Made by a program: the position numbers and the translations under genes. A stretch of 64,000 nt of DNA from Aspidapion aeneum (lineage: Eukaryota > Arthropoda > Insecta > Coleoptera > Brentidae): positions 36,476,667 through 36,540,666 of the forward strand of contig OY755045.1 of NCBI GenBank assembly GCA_963576565.1, written 5' to 3'. A model generated the notes under the pieces. It searched no databases, was not told where the DNA came from, and saw only the letters and a program-made list of their open reading frames with translations. Of this stretch, positions 40,239 through 52,224 are shown piece after piece (the stretch's first letter is position 1; each line of letters starts with the position of its first letter).

Positions 40239-40894
40239 TGAAAAGAATTCAATGGCGAATTCGAAAATTAATTAAAATATAGGCCATTCCATAAGAAAAA
40301 ATGCAACTTTATGTCATATCTCAAAAACTAAGAGTGACAGTTAAAATTTAATTTAGCGAGTGAATTCCTCATGACAAAGTCTATAAAATTGCAATTTACT
40401 CTAAATCAAAATTTTCACTAATAACGAAGTTATATACCCCCTAGCAAAATGCAGACTTTTCAAAAAGCCCCCGTAGCTCGAAGGCGAGACGATATTTCAA
40501 AATGCGGTTTTCACTATAAGTCTCCTGGAAATTTGAGCCTCGCAATGCGTGGTCAGTTTTTCTCTGTCTCCCCTAGAAGTACCTTAAACCCCCTAAAAGT
40601 GCCCAATTTGGGACACCCTGTACAGTACAGTTAAAGGGATTTTTTATAAAATTTATTTTTGAAATTTTCTTTCCTGAAAAAATGTCGTATCTTTTACAAA
40701 TGAGGACAGGAAGCTATAGTAAGAAAATCTGTTTTTCAAAAAAAAAAAACTACCGCACGCAAATGCCGTTGGTAGAACAATGCGTAGCGAGTTCTGTCAA
40801 GCTATAAATTGAATCTTCTTAAAAAATATTTTTGAAAACTTTTATGTCGACAAATATTCCGCTCAAAAAAATTATTTTTTAATACCGGTTTTTT

Positions 40895-41405
40895 GAAAAC
40901 TACTATTATTATGTCGGTTTAGAAATTTTTTATACGTTGTCCGATGCCTATTCTGCACCTCCTTCGATCCTGAAAATCATCTTTTTTTCAGGTTTTTCTG
41001 ACTTAGTGATCTTTGGATTGACTGTTGCCATCCCAGTTTAGGACGCCCTCTTTTTCTGCGCTTTATTGGTTGCCATACTAGGACCTGCTTTAGTAATCTT
41101 TCGTCGTTTATGGCCGTACCGTATCAGTTATCTTTTAGTGATATCATCCGTTATGCTTCCCTCGATTCCCATTTTTTCTTTTATGATCTCATTTCGTAAA
41201 TGATCTGTTCCAGATATTCTTCTTGTCTTCTTATTGCATCCATTTCGACACTTTCCATTTTTGTTTTGTATTTTTCTTTTACGCGACAAGTCTGTATTCC
41301 ATACACCAGCGTGCTTTTCACCATTGTTTCATGTGTTAAATTTTACGTTCCTTTTTATCTCTCTGCTCCATAAAATACTGTTAAGACATCCAATAACTTT
41401 TTTTA
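40895..41405 (-). pseudogene. RTE-like LINE ORF2 C-terminal fragment, copy C
   Basis: Minus-strand text follows copies A and B: RRISGTDHLRNEIIKEKMGI, GSITDDITKR and a TAATAATAGTAG tail at 40905-40925. It keeps the upstream part (GCATGCTGGTG-type region, 41290-41405) seen only in copy A. Frameshifted. Confidence 0.68.
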
Positions 41406-41449
41406 TTTTTCTATTCGTTCCAGTTCTTTACAGTCTTAAGTTTTAAAAA

Positions 41450-42080
41450 CAATTCCGCGAACCCTAGCTTTATGCCACTACAAGTCCTACTTGAGAAAGG
41501 ACGTGGCCAAGGCCCTTAATTAATGGGTTTGCGCTGTTTTCAGAGAAAATAGACGAATGGGAAAAGCGGGAAATTCGGAAAATTGATGGCCGGCGGCGAC
41601 GCAATGCGAAGAACGTGCGACGACAGGGGAGATAAATTATAGAGGATGGAGAAGACGTGCAAAGGATAATGGATAAAAACGGGATTTAAAGTGGAAAAGA
41701 GGGTTTAAAGAGAGGTTGATTTTGCGGTCACAGGCAGTGAAATAAAAGAGATGGAGATGGTTCTTACTTTTACGTAAAAAATAAAACAAGATAGGGGCTT
41801 TTTTTAAATGATGGGTGGTTCAACCATGCTAAAATGTACAGTATGACTTTTATTTACCCGAAACCTCCTTTATTTTTGTAATAGTTAAAGATAAAACATT
41901 AAAATAAAAATGGGTCGATGCTATAGAGGAAATTTTTTAAGTTTTTTTTTAACCACTACTGTCAAATTTGACATTGGTTCTTGAAGCTATGTTAATTTAG
42001 TGTATTTTTTTAAATGGAACGCCGTAACTATTTCATTTTGGTTTTCTTTAAATAGTTTTTAAGATATTTATTTACAGATC
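41450..42080. other. unassigned stretch
   Basis: A GC-richer patch at 41490-41650 has no frame. Nothing else recognised. Confidence 0.3.
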
Positions 42081-42084
42081 GTGG

Positions 42085-42190
42085 AAAGTAGTTCGAAACC
42101 CATTTGTTCAAAAGCAATAATTCGAAATCATTTTCTTCGAAGGGCAAATTATTCTTAAACATTTTGTTCAAACGAATAGTTCGTCAACTT
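42085..42190. repeat. short array related to the 31-bp repeat
   Basis: AGTTCGAAACCCATTTG, AATTCGAAATCATTTTCTTC and AACATTTTGTTCAAACG resemble the foldback monomer over about three units. Confidence 0.5.
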
Positions 42191-42194
42191 AATG

Positions 42195-43305
42195 CAGAAG
42201 TATTATACGTCCAGTTTTCCCATTTTCAGTTTTTCCGCGGAAACGTATAGCTCCAACCCCGTTTTATTGAATACAGAAACATTAGCACTAGTATTTACTA
42301 AAGGGTCTACAGTGCTAAAGGTTTAAAAGTCTACATTTTGGTTGAAGGTTTAACTTATTTTTCCCGTGAATGCAATAGTTTTTAATATTTTATATAATTT
42401 GTTCATAAATACCTCGCGATATGGGTCATCTTTTTTCGTTGTAAAAAAGACATTATTTCCACACAAAGGTTATAAATAAATACAAATAATAAAATATTTT
42501 GGTTTAAAAATGGTAGCCATATTTAAACCTCCAAAAGTCACTAGGAAAGGTCGAATAAAAAAGTTAGTGTCAGCTGTCTGCTATATTTTACATGTTAATT
42601 TTTTAGACAAGTTAGCGACGATTAAACCGATGATCGATTGTTTTGGTGAATGTGTAATGGAAAAAGGATTCAAATATATTTTGTGCTTTTTACATTATTT
42701 AAATATTGATACGTATTTAATACGGTAATGTATCTACAGATATAGTTTTAAGTTATTTATGTATTATTTAGCTTTGAATATTTTTGTATATAAGTTTCTT
42801 TGTCAATCATGGATTATTTCTATTATTTTTCGAACTTTAAACCATCCCTTAGAGTTGGTACTACATTTTGAGACTATTTTTAACGGGAATCCTACGACTG
42901 CACGGAATAAATTTCCAAAAAATGACATTTCGTTACAAAATTTTTATGTGGTTTTTCCTTTATTTCTAAAGTTAATTGGAATTTATATGAGATGAAACTC
43001 ACTGAGAAATGCTTACTATCATATTGCACATTAGGGTAAACCAAATCTTTGCAGTTATTTGACCTGTGAGTATATTACACTTAAACCGGACGGTATTAAG
43101 TCTATAGACTTGATACTTGAACCCGGTCTACAATGCTAAGTCTTAAGGTCTTAGTAAATACTGGTGTAGATGTCTAAGTGAAGAAACGTCCCCACCATCC
43201 GCCCGACCAATTTAACCGATCATATCTCGGCTCATGCTAAGTCAAACTAAAAAAATGCTCTCCTGTAAAAACTTAATTTTGTGACAATAGTTCTGCATCA
43301 AGTCA
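42195..43305. other. unassigned stretch with short frames
   Basis: Frames at 42510-42728 (MVAIFKPPKVTRKGRIKKLV start) and 42759-42995 are unrecognised and probably chance. No repeat seen. Confidence 0.2.
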
Positions 43306-43311
43306 ACGAAT

Positions 43312-43425
43312 TGTTCGAAAATATTTTATTCGAAATGAAATTGGTTCGAAAACATTTTCTTCAAACTAAATATCTTTCGAAAACGTTTTTTTCGAACGGA
43401 AATTTCTTCAAAAATATTTCCCTTG
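43312..43425. repeat. short array of the 31-bp repeat
   Basis: About four units such as TTGGTTCGAAAACATTTTCT and CGAACGGAAATTTCTTC, same orientation as 37755-38530. Confidence 0.6.
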
Positions 43426-43429
43426 AAAA

Positions 43430-44110
43430 TATTAAATTTTTTATAATGTTATAAGTGAAAAAGGCTACCATTTTAGATCCGTCAATTTGATTATTCTTAG
43501 ATTAAATAAAAAAAAATAAGTAGCGACTTTTAACAATTCAAAGTACCAAATTTAATACATATCAATTAATAAAAAAAATTAGACATCCCAAATTTCCCAA
43601 TCTATTACATCACCGTTTCGCTAATTTCGATTAGCAATTTTGATAATTTTAAAGTTTAATATAAAAAATCTTAATTACAATACCGAGCTCCAAATGTAGT
43701 ACGTATTCGTTTTAAGTTTAATTCAAAAATCACAATCAGCATCCTCTAAGACCCAAAATTTATAAAATATCGGTTTTTAAATGGAAAAGTCCGCCATTTT
43801 GGACATATTTTGACTTTTATTAAATAAAATGGGTCTTAAGTAGCAAACTTAAACTGAAATTACATTTTTACATCTTATGTTATAAATAAATACCCCAACT
43901 TCTAAATTTGATGTATACCCCTTTATAAATGAAAAATTCCACCATTTTTAAGTCAAATAATGTATTACGTAGCTTTAATACCGTATTGTTTCAAACTTGC
44001 GACAAATCGGTTTATAAATAAAAACTCCGCCAACTTGATTTTTTTTTGTTAAAAAATGTTAAATTGTATTGTCACCGGAACTCTATACACCTGTCATATA
44101 TAAAATTTGT
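43430..44110. repeat. degenerate repeat series (AA.TCCGCCATTTT units)
   Basis: AAGGCTACCATTTTAGA, AAAGTCCGCCATTTTGGA, AAATTCCACCATTTTTAAG and AAACTCCGCCAACTTGA recur at roughly 90-330 bp spacing between AT-rich spacers with TAAATAAAA words. It may be an old satellite-like array; no gene. Confidence 0.35.
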
Positions 44111-44190
44111 AGGTCATCGATAAGTGGTTGAAAAAGTTCTGTCGCAAGATTTTAAACAAAAGCATAAACAAAATTGCAATTAAAAACAAA

Positions 44191-44402
44191 GGTGGCGCGC
44201 GGCTACGAATTGTCTTAGCGGCAAGTTGGCCTGGCGGCTAATCAGGTCGACTGCGAGTTAGCACGGCGGCGAATCGGCCACGGTGAGTCGGTGGAGTCGA
44301 ATTGTCCTCAAGCCTGACCAGAAGGTGTATTCTGTGTGTCAAAACTAAATATATTTTAGGATTTTTCCCCTCCCTTCCTCGTAGATCCGCGCCTTCTGGT
44401 CT
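44191..44402. other. GC-rich island with GGCGGCGAATCGGC words and hairpin
   Basis: 44191-44310 has repeated GGC(G)AA/TCGGCC-type words (GGCGGCTAATCAGG, GGCGGCGAATCGGCC, GTGAGTCGGTGG). GACCAGAAGG at about 44319 is inverted as CCTTCTGGTC at 44402. Related GCGC.GATCTACG sequence appears inverted at 44958. Function unknown. Confidence 0.4.
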
Positions 44403-44404
44403 AC

Positions 44405-44950
44405 ATGTAAATCAGTCAATCGATTTGAAAAAGGAAGTCGGTTAAAAACAACATCAAAATCCTTGACTAGGTCGAGGTTTCGGGAAACCAAGTATTCAAT
44501 TGTCGTATATTTTACTTAAAAAAATAAACTGCCTGTATTTTGATAAGGCATAGCTGAGGAGGCAAAGTAACTATACACCCGGTTCGTTTTAGAGATAATA
44601 TTTTGTTAAGTTTTCAAGCGAAGCACGGGTTGAAACTGATCGATTTTCCGATGTTTGTTTATTCTAAGGCAAGCCAGATTTTTGTTTGAGTTTTTTTTCA
44701 GGTGTTTTAAAGGTATTTTAAGTAGTTTTGAGAGAAAATAAACTATTAAGTAAGTACAATTATTAGTACAACATACAATCACAATGAATGAAGAGGAAAA
44801 TAAATATTACGAGTAAAAAAGCCCACGCATTGGCTTAGCTTAGCTTTCTGTGGGTAGTAAATGGGCAAAAACGGGTGTTGGAGGAAGGGTTTATCATCGA
44901 ATGGAGATCCTAATGTTCCATGCTAAAAATAAATGGATCCATGACTGATC
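44405..44950. other. unassigned stretch
   Basis: AT-rich; no recognised gene or repeat. Confidence 0.3.
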
Positions 44951-44955
44951 TGATA

Positions 44956-45200
44956 CAGGCGCCGATCTACGTGGGGAGAAGGGGAAAGGGAAATTTCGCT
45001 CCCCAAATCCCATAATATATTTAGTTTTTACCAAGTTTTTACACACAGAATACATCTTCTACATGCGTGTGGGAAGCCGCCGAGACGAGAGATTCTCGCC
45101 TCTTGTCTCATCGAGAGATATTTCCTCTCCAATGAGAGCTCGAGACGAGAGAAAGACCCTCTCTCATCGAGAGATTCTCGTCTTACTCGTTCTCTTGAGC
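44956..45200. repeat. inverted partner of 44.3 kb plus GAGACGAGAGA palindromes
   Basis: 44956-45065 (GCGCCGATCTACGTGG to ACAGAATACATCTTCTAC) is the inverted relative of 44325-44395. From 45080 a block of GAGACGAGAGA, TCTCATCGAGAGA (twice) and TCTCGTCT words forms several overlapping hairpins. Confidence 0.45.
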
Positions 45201-45204
45201 AAAA

Positions 45205-45980
45205 CAGGTTGGTTTTATAAATTTTTATGATTTACCATCTGTTTGTATTGACCTATTATAGAGTTAAGCTGATATTTATGTACCGTTTTTTTTTAAATAA
45301 AAGGTACGCAAAAATTGTCATTTATTTATTCCTTTTTGACAACAGGTACTGTGGCTTACCCACAGTAAACTAATTATTTATAGTAAGGAAAGCACCCCGG
45401 TATTTTCATAATAGTGTTATACATACCCCCTGTATACATTAGTTGGGAATACGAAGTTCGAGAGGCGCTGATTACAGACCGTCACCCCTTGTATAAAAAT
45501 ATTATGGACAGAGTTCTGCGCTGTCGCAATATATATTAACCGCTACTCTTGGTATATTTTGACAATTTGTTTTTGATTATGACTGACATTGACTTTAGCA
45601 AAATAGATAAAAATATGTAATTTCATTTTACATTTTTCGTTTGTGGATGCAATTTTTCGTTATTTTTCGACTTTTTACCTTAATTTTTATGGTGTGTTTT
45701 GCTAAATTATGACCAATCGGTATTTTGTGCGTTTTGATGGGGGCGATCCATCGTTTAAGAAATTGAAAAGAAAACAATGTTGTGTTGGTGGGTGCGAAGA
45801 CTATGTTAGCAAGCGCCATTGCCTTCCCAAACGAAGCAATTGGATGAGTGGCTAAAAATATTTCGCCCTAAAAACTGGCTAACTTTGAAGAAAGACGAAA
45901 TTTAAGTTAAATATATAGTGTGTGATTTGAACCAGGACAGAGTTTAAAATGTTTAGTTTTAAATTTTAATATTTAGAAAA
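45205..45980. other. mostly unassigned; partial repeat at 45390-45520
   Basis: GGAATACGAAGTTCGAGAGGCGCTG at about 45449 is shared with 48800-48830, together with neighbouring CCCTGTA and CACCCC words. The short minus frame at 45628-45819 is unrecognised. Confidence 0.35.
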
Positions 45981-46167
45981 CAAGCGCGGATCTAGGTCAA
46001 AATCAAGGGGGGGAAGGGTTAAAATCGACGATATTTTTTTATTAAACTTTTTTTCAAGGGGGGAGGCGGTAATTTTCCTTTTTTCCCTTTAATTATTAAC
46101 AAAAAGTGCATATTTTTTATTCTAGGGGAATAATTACCACGTTACCCCACCTCGAATCCGCGCTTGG
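45981..46167. mobile_element. MITE with CAAGCGCGGAT ends
   Basis: CAAGCGCGGATCTAGG and, inverted at the right, CAAGCGCGGATTCGAGG enclose G-rich and C-rich tracts and GGTAA..ACCACGTTACC. A-rich flanks hide the target duplication. A partial relative is at 9835-9900. Confidence 0.65.
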
Positions 46168-46169
46168 AA

Positions 46170-46480
46170 AAACATAGTTTATTTCACTATATTTATATAC
46201 AGGTCCGGCATAATGATCTCCCACATTAAAAACGCCATTGTAAATGCTATTTAGATTTTTTTTTTCTACTGAAACTCTATTCTATACCATTGGTTTTAAT
46301 TAAGTTTTGAAATTTACAGAGTCCATGTGGCGGCCATTTTTTTCGATACACATTTAAAGCTGATTTCTGAAAGTTTCACTCGTACAGTAGCTTAAAAGCG
46401 ATATACTTTACTTTAATTTAAAAAGCTTACGTAACATTTTTTTTACCACCCAAATATAATATAATAATGTTTAATTTAAA
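46170..46480. other. unassigned stretch
   Basis: AT-rich; nothing recognised. Confidence 0.3.
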
Positions 46481-46492
46481 TACATTTGTACA

Positions 46493-46680
46493 CAGTGGCG
46501 TATATACGGGGTGGGGGCGGGGGACCCGGGCCCCCCACGAAGCTAAGATTTTTTTTTTGATATTTTCCACCTATTTCATGAATACAAACATAAAATAGCA
46601 TAAAATACGACCTTATGAGGTCTCGGCCCCCTAGAAACTGTCTCGGGCCCCCCCGAAACTTGTTCCTATATACGCCACTG
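46493..46680. mobile_element. hAT-type MITE, complete, duplication TTTGTACA
   Basis: CAGTGGCGTATATA and TATATACGCCACTG are perfect 14-bp inverted ends. TTTGTACA flanks both sides (46485-46492, 46681-46688). Subterminal G-rich/C-rich tracts and the TTTCATGAATACAAAC core define the family found at 3690, 29196 and 34761. It is the reference copy of this family in the window. Confidence 0.92.
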
Positions 46681-46699
46681 TTTGTACATCACATAGCTA

Positions 46700-48165
46700 A
46701 AAGAATCAGGCACACCTCTAATGGGATTTCTGTAATCCGTCAAACTCCATGAAGTTTTGGTATGTTGTAGATTGTACCTTTCTTATAAAAAGTTCTCAGG
46801 GGCCCAACTCAAATTAATGACCAGTTTTTGAAATACAGGGTGTTAAAAGTGATAATGTCCAAGAAGCATAATGGCTCTTTAGACGGCTTCTCCAAACATA
46901 TGCGCAATGTTACTATTACATGTATTTACGATTTATTTATTATTTTTAATCTGTACCTTTAAAACATTCTCTACAGGGTGTTTAAGTAAATATTATTCGA
47001 AAGTGATAATGAGAAACAAGCGTTAGTGTGTTTTAGATTGAATCTTTCGTATAAAAAGTTTTATGGGCCCAACTTAAATTAATGTCCAGTTTATAAAATA
47101 GAGGGTGTTAAAAGTAATAATGTCCAAGACGAATTATCTTTAGACGGATTTTCCAAACACTTATGCAATTTTACTGTTTCATATATTTACGATTTATTTA
47201 TTATTTTTAATCTGTACCAATAAAACATTATCCACAGGGTGTTTTAATAAATATTAGTCAAAATTTTTACTGAGAAACAAGCATTATAGCATTTTACAGG
47301 GCACGGTACAGATGTACAAAACGCTTAAATATTTTTTAATATTATTTAAATTACATTTGCCGAAACACCCTGTATTAAATACATAATAAGTCAAGAACCA
47401 TTAAAAAACTAATAACTACTCTCTCTATATGTAATAGTAACATTTCGTATATGTTTGGAAACTCCGTCTAAAGAGCTATTATGCTTTTTGAACATTATTA
47501 CTCAACACTCTGTATTTCAAAAACTGGAAATTAATTTACGTGGGCCCATCATAAGAACATCTGATCATCAAGTTTCAGTCTACAACATACTAAAGCTTGT
47601 TTCTCAATAAAACCTTCGAGTAATATTTACTTAAACACCCTGTATATAATGTTTTACGGGTACAGATAAAAATAAAGAATAAATCGTAAATGTGTGTAAT
47701 AGTAACATTGCGTATATATTTGCAAAACACTTCTAAAAAGCTATAATGCTTCTTGGACATTATCACTTTCAACACCTTGTATTTTAAAAACTGGTAATTA
47801 ATTTAGGTTGGGCCCATAAGAACTCTTGATACAAAAGGTTCAACCTAAAACACAATAACGCTTGTTTCTCATTAACACTTTCGAATAATATTTACTTAAA
47901 CACCCTATACGGTTTTAAAGATATAGATTAAAAGAAATTAATAAATCGTAAATACATGAAATAGTAACATTGCGCATATGTTTGGCAAAGCTGTCTAAAG
48001 AGCCATTATGCTTCTTGGACATTATCACTTTCAACACCCTGTATTTCAAAAACTGGTCATTAATTTGAGTTGGGCCCCTGAGAACTTTTGATAAGAAAGG
48101 TTCAGTCTACAACAAACCAAAATTTCGTGAAGTTTGACGGAGTACGGAAATCATAAGTGCATTGC
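46700..48165. repeat. 1.4-kb palindrome of ~280-bp units with CACCCTGTAT words
   Basis: Two direct units (about 46790-47330) face two to three inverted units (about 47380-48150). Each unit has CAGGGTGTT.AAAGT.ATAAT, TCCAA.CA.ATGC.CAATGTTACT, TTTACGATTTATTTATT and GGGCCCAACT.AAATTAATG. The outermost ~80 bp (CCGTCAAACTCCATGAAGTT) are inverted at 48110-48150. The centre is near 47350. No transposase; a foldback-type element or collapsed satellite is likely. Confidence 0.72.
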
Positions 48166-48169
48166 ATAA

Positions 48170-49895
48170 GTTTATATTTTTCATTAAAAAACAATTAAAA
48201 AAGTTTCCGTTGATAGAAAAATACTATATTTGCATTATATTATGTGTAAAGCATTGTAATAATTAAGTTAATGTATTCTATGCACTAATAAAAAGGAATT
48301 TTCTGCAGAATATTCGTCAAAGAGCCTTTTTTTACTAGGAAATTATCCTCTCAAAGAAATGTATGTACCTATATCAATGGAAAACAAACTTCTAAACCTT
48401 AGATTTAATTTAAAAAAATTCAACCTTCCTTTTTATTGTTGCTAGTAGCCATTAATAAAAAAATTCTTTGATTGGGCATCCTTACTAATTGGTGTTTATA
48501 GAGTGTTTTTAGGCACATTGAGCGTTGACACAAAATAACTCATTCTTATCAGCGCGCAAAGTTTAAATTTAACACTATGTATTTAATTGACGAGTAGAAT
48601 GGATTGTTTGGTGTTAAAATTCAATTTGATAAAAACTTTTCAAAACACCATATTATAAGATGTAGCTTGATTGGAGAACGATTGCATTGATGGCTATGAG
48701 CATCCGGTATACAATAAATTGAAAAGCCACCCTGTAGCTTAGAGACAATCTGCGCAAGCGTTATATTGTTTCAAATCCCCCTGTAAATGTTTAGTACGGA
48801 ATACGAAGTTAGAGAGGCGCTGGTTTTTCCACGGCACCCCGGTATACTGCGCCAATTGAGTAATAAAACTCCCACCGTGTAAGTGTCTGGTCTATCTCTG
48901 TCATTCGTCTATGGGCTTACCTTTCTCTTACTTGAAATCGGAAGGAGAAAATCCAAAAATGTAATTAAATTGTACTGTTACTGTTGATGCTTATTAACGT
49001 ACTGAACATTTTTTTCTCGGGAATTATTTATGAACGTGAATTTTTAATTTTGTATTCTAGCTTTTGACGTGAATTTTTGTTATTTAGAAATCTGTTGATA
49101 TACAAAAAAATCAAACAAGTTTCGGGGCTAATCGGATAAAAAGGAGTCTTTGTTTCTCTCATATTTTTCCGTGGGTAGCTTAAAAGCTTAACCTCACGGG
49201 GGTCCAAGATCTAATGAACACCTAATAAATGTCCTCCTCCTCAAAACACTGCTTGGTCAATGTGACACTCTTGCGAAATTAATTAGACGGTTTTGTCTAT
49301 AATCCTATGTAAATAGTGAGAAAACTTTCGCAAGAAGCGCCATCTACCGAGATACGAGAGAAATCAAAACAAGAGCAGGCAAAACTAAATTGCTATACAT
49401 GTCGATCAATGAAAAGACCGATTACAAATAGAAAGAAACAAACTAATCCATGATCTACGACAGCTTTTCTGCCTTTCAGGCCAGATCAACGCTTGTTGCG
49501 TTTTTATCAGCGGAATTTATTTGTTTTTATGTTTTGATTTGTCTATTGTTATTAATAATAATAATATCAGTTTATTTTTCAATTTTTTCAAATAAGTTTA
49601 CGTTAAGCTTAAATCCCAAATTTGGTTGTACTAAGCTATTAAAAACTAACCATAATCCAAAAAATGCTATTAATCAAGGAAATAAAACGAAAACTATACA
49701 CAGAGATACAAACAAAAACCACGGTGGTCCCATAAAATCCAAAATATACACAAAAACAGTAGTGAGATTTCAAAAACAAATCAAAATATTTTATTACAAC
49801 ATTTATCTAGAATTAAAATAAATTGGAAAATACAGGGAATTCAACAGTTTCAAAAAAGCATTGAAATAGTAGTTAAACACAGTTTAGCCATGATT
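48170..49895. other. mostly unassigned; repeat at 48760-48870
   Basis: 48760-48870 shares GGAATACGAAGTTAGAGAGG and CACCCCGGTAT with 45.4 kb. The 123-residue frame at 49450-49821 has one hydrophobic stretch (about residues 19-46) and a Lys/Asn-rich tail; it is not recognised and may be chance. Confidence 0.25.
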
Positions 49896-49900
49896 GTTAT

Positions 49901-50779
49901 GCCGGGTCCACATCAAACCAACAAAACAAAAATATCAACAAATCAGCAACACAACAAAACTGCAAGTTTTCGAAAACATGAACAAATTGCTGTCCACATA
50001 TAGGAAAACAATTAGTGAAGTTTTTATGATCCCCGATAGAAAATGTTCGTTAATCCGCCTACATTCCCACTTGGTCTAGGTTTGTTTTTGTATTTTAAAA
50101 AGCTTAACAGTTTATAATCCAACCACTTTAAATGAAAAATTTTACCAGCTCCGGAATTTTTCAATAACTGATAATTTCTGTGTTCTCTTTGGAACTGGCA
50201 ATTTATGTTTTTTATTCTTCTGTCCACTTCCTCCGAAGAAGTATCACACAATATTCCCATATCCTTTAAGGCGTTTGCCTTTTTTTAACGATTTTTATAA
50301 TCAGGGTCAGTGGCGGGTCCAGGATTTCCAGGGGGCAGGGGCCAAAGTGGCAGCAAACATCGCAATATTTTTTATTAGCGGTTTTTGATAGATCTGAGGT
50401 GTGAAATTTAGCATACAAAAAAAGATTTATGGCACCGCAGGCGAAAATTTTTTAAATATTAAGTAGAATTTGTGACAAATTTTAAATAAGTGATGCTACT
50501 AAACTAAAAAATAAGTTATATGTCTGGGAGGGGGAGAGCGGGCTACTCTTTTTTTTTCTCCAGACATGGTAATTTTGCACACAGAAACTAAACAAACTAC
50601 GTTTTATTCGCGTACAGACTAGACCAAAACAGTTGCCCAAAACAAAAACAAAACATCAACACATTGATCTTTACCGACAGGTCACGGGAAAATAAAAAGT
50701 TGCTGAAAACGTCAACAAAACCAAAATGTTGAAAAACACTGAGTTGCTGTTTTGTTTTTGTTGTTTAGTGTGGACCTGC
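49901..50779. mobile_element. TIR element with GGGTCCACA ends
   Basis: GCCGGGTCCACATCAAACCA at the left and, inverted, GCAGGTCCACACTAAACAAC at the right enclose ~880 bp, both followed by CAACAAAACAAAA-like words. A further CAGTGGCGGGTCCAGGATTT hAT-type end lies at 50308. No clear target duplication or coding frame. Confidence 0.55.
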
Positions 50780-50837
50780 TCTTATTGTATATACGATTTT
50801 AAATACGACGGTTATATCCTGTGCGTAATTCGTTGGA

Positions 50838-51367
50838 ACCAAGCTTTTCCCTATTTCTTTACATGTAAAAGTCACTCCTCTAACCGGACGCGGACAATTT
50901 TTTTTTATTAGAAAATTCTGAAACCTCCCTTAACCGGGCGCGAACCTCTGACAACGGGACGGAAATATTATCTAGTATGTTGGCAATAACGCACTCTGCA
51001 GCCAGGGAATTACCTCTTTTCGTTTTAATGCGGAGACTAAATACTTCTGTCGTATTTAAAACATATTTTATTCGGCGGGACTGCTTTGTTTTAATTTAAT
51101 TTTACTGGGTACTATTAAATCTCTTTGAAATGGCGTCTAGTAAAAAACTTAGTTTAAGTGAAAAAATTAAAGTTGTTAACGTTTTGAAGAAGGTACATCT
51201 ATCAGCACGAAAGATCGCTGAAAAATTTAATATCGGTAAAACTCAAGCAGCGGAAATTGTTAATAAATATATATTAAATTTCGCAGTTCACTCTCACCTG
51301 ACACCTCCAATAAGCGGACAAAATCGACGGAACCGTGAGTGTCAGCTTAGAGGAGGTTTTACTGTAT
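50838..51367 (+). mobile_element. pogo/Tigger-like internal-deletion derivative
   Basis: Collinear with 6050-6260 (TAACCGGACGCGGACAATTT, CTGACAACGGGACGG) and with the right end at 6780-6877 (ACCTCCAATAAGCGGACAAA, GAGGTTTTACTGTA). The left TIR is missing. It retains the transposase start that the 6-kb copy lost. Confidence 0.75.
51130..51272 (+). pseudogene. pogo/Tigger transposase, CENP-B-like HTH only
   Basis: MASSKKLSLSEKIKVVNVLK then LSARKIAEKFNIGKTQAAEI and VNKY form the first DNA-binding helix-turn-helix of pogo/CENP-B-type transposases, which binds the element ends. After about 47 residues the frame runs directly into the right TIR, so the DDE domain is deleted. The frame is otherwise clean. 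A short HTH-only protein could in principle still bind the ends; that is inference. Confidence 0.75.
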
Positions 51368-51539
51368 CTAGATTTTTAGAAACAATCAAACTATATAAAT
51401 TCGGAAAAATAAGAAGATATTTTACTTTCTTTTCTCTATAGAAATAATTTAAAACGTGCCAAAATTTTGTTTGTTCTTCCGGTTCCGGTCTCAAAAAACC
51501 CCAATTGTAACCAAATCCTTTAAATAGCAAACAGATTGT

Positions 51540-52220
51540 GTCCTTTTAATTTTCGAATGGACATATTAGGTGCTGTACATACAAAATATGAAACATGACA
51601 CTTTTATGTCATAAAAACAAATACATATAGGTCAAACAGACACCGCAAACGGAATACCAGAATGCCAATGAATTTGAAACAAATATTCTCGATTACTTGT
51701 TTTAAGAGTATTTCTCGTAAATCGAAACATTTTAGACTGTTTTAGAGAGTAACTATCAGACAGCGCAGCAATGCAACTTTAAACGAGCTTGAGCCCCAGG
51801 CGTTTGTTTGTTTATGCAATTTTACTTTCTAGTTCCTATAAGGTATGTTAACACATCTTACCCTCATTGACCTCTCTATAGAAATATTTTTCGGTGTTAA
51901 TATTTCTAATATCTACTAGATTATTCCGGGCTGCGATTTTTATTTTATTTCTTATTCGTTTTTTATTATTATTTCTGAAAATTAAATAATTTTTTCATAA
52001 TTTTCGGCTGCAGCGCCGTTTCTTCCGTTAGTGGTTTTTCTATAATGATTTTGTTTCTTTCTTGTTTAATTTGACTCATTCCAACCAATCACCACTACCT
52101 TAAGTAAATTAGGTCGAAATAACGCCACACTAATTTTTTATTTCTTAATAAATGCTTTCTTTTATGAATCAAGGCCTTTTCAGTTGAATTCAGGAAAATG
52201 ATATTAAAGAGAAATGAGAT
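51540..52220. other. unassigned stretch
   Basis: AT-rich; nothing recognised. Confidence 0.3.
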
Positions 52221-52224
52221 AAAA

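Larger units (their letters stand above)
35523..40620 (+). mobile_element. Tc1/mariner-like element with ~430-bp TIRs (split)
   Basis: Ends CAGGGTGTCCCAAATT and AATTTGGGACACCCTG are flanked by TA (35521-35522, 40621-40622). The inverted arms match over roughly 430 bp (35523-35960 with 40190-40620). Without the nested 3.4-kb insertion the element is about 1.7 kb. It carries the first part of a transposase on the plus strand and no catalytic domain. Confidence 0.8.

Noticed and set aside
49450..49821. Membrane protein gene
   Set aside because: One hydrophobic run in a T-rich frame with no homology or gene structure is weak evidence; left as unassigned.
49893..50788. 8-bp duplication for the GGGTCCACA-ended element
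   Set aside because: ATTGTTAT and ATTGTAT occur near the borders but not in the same register.
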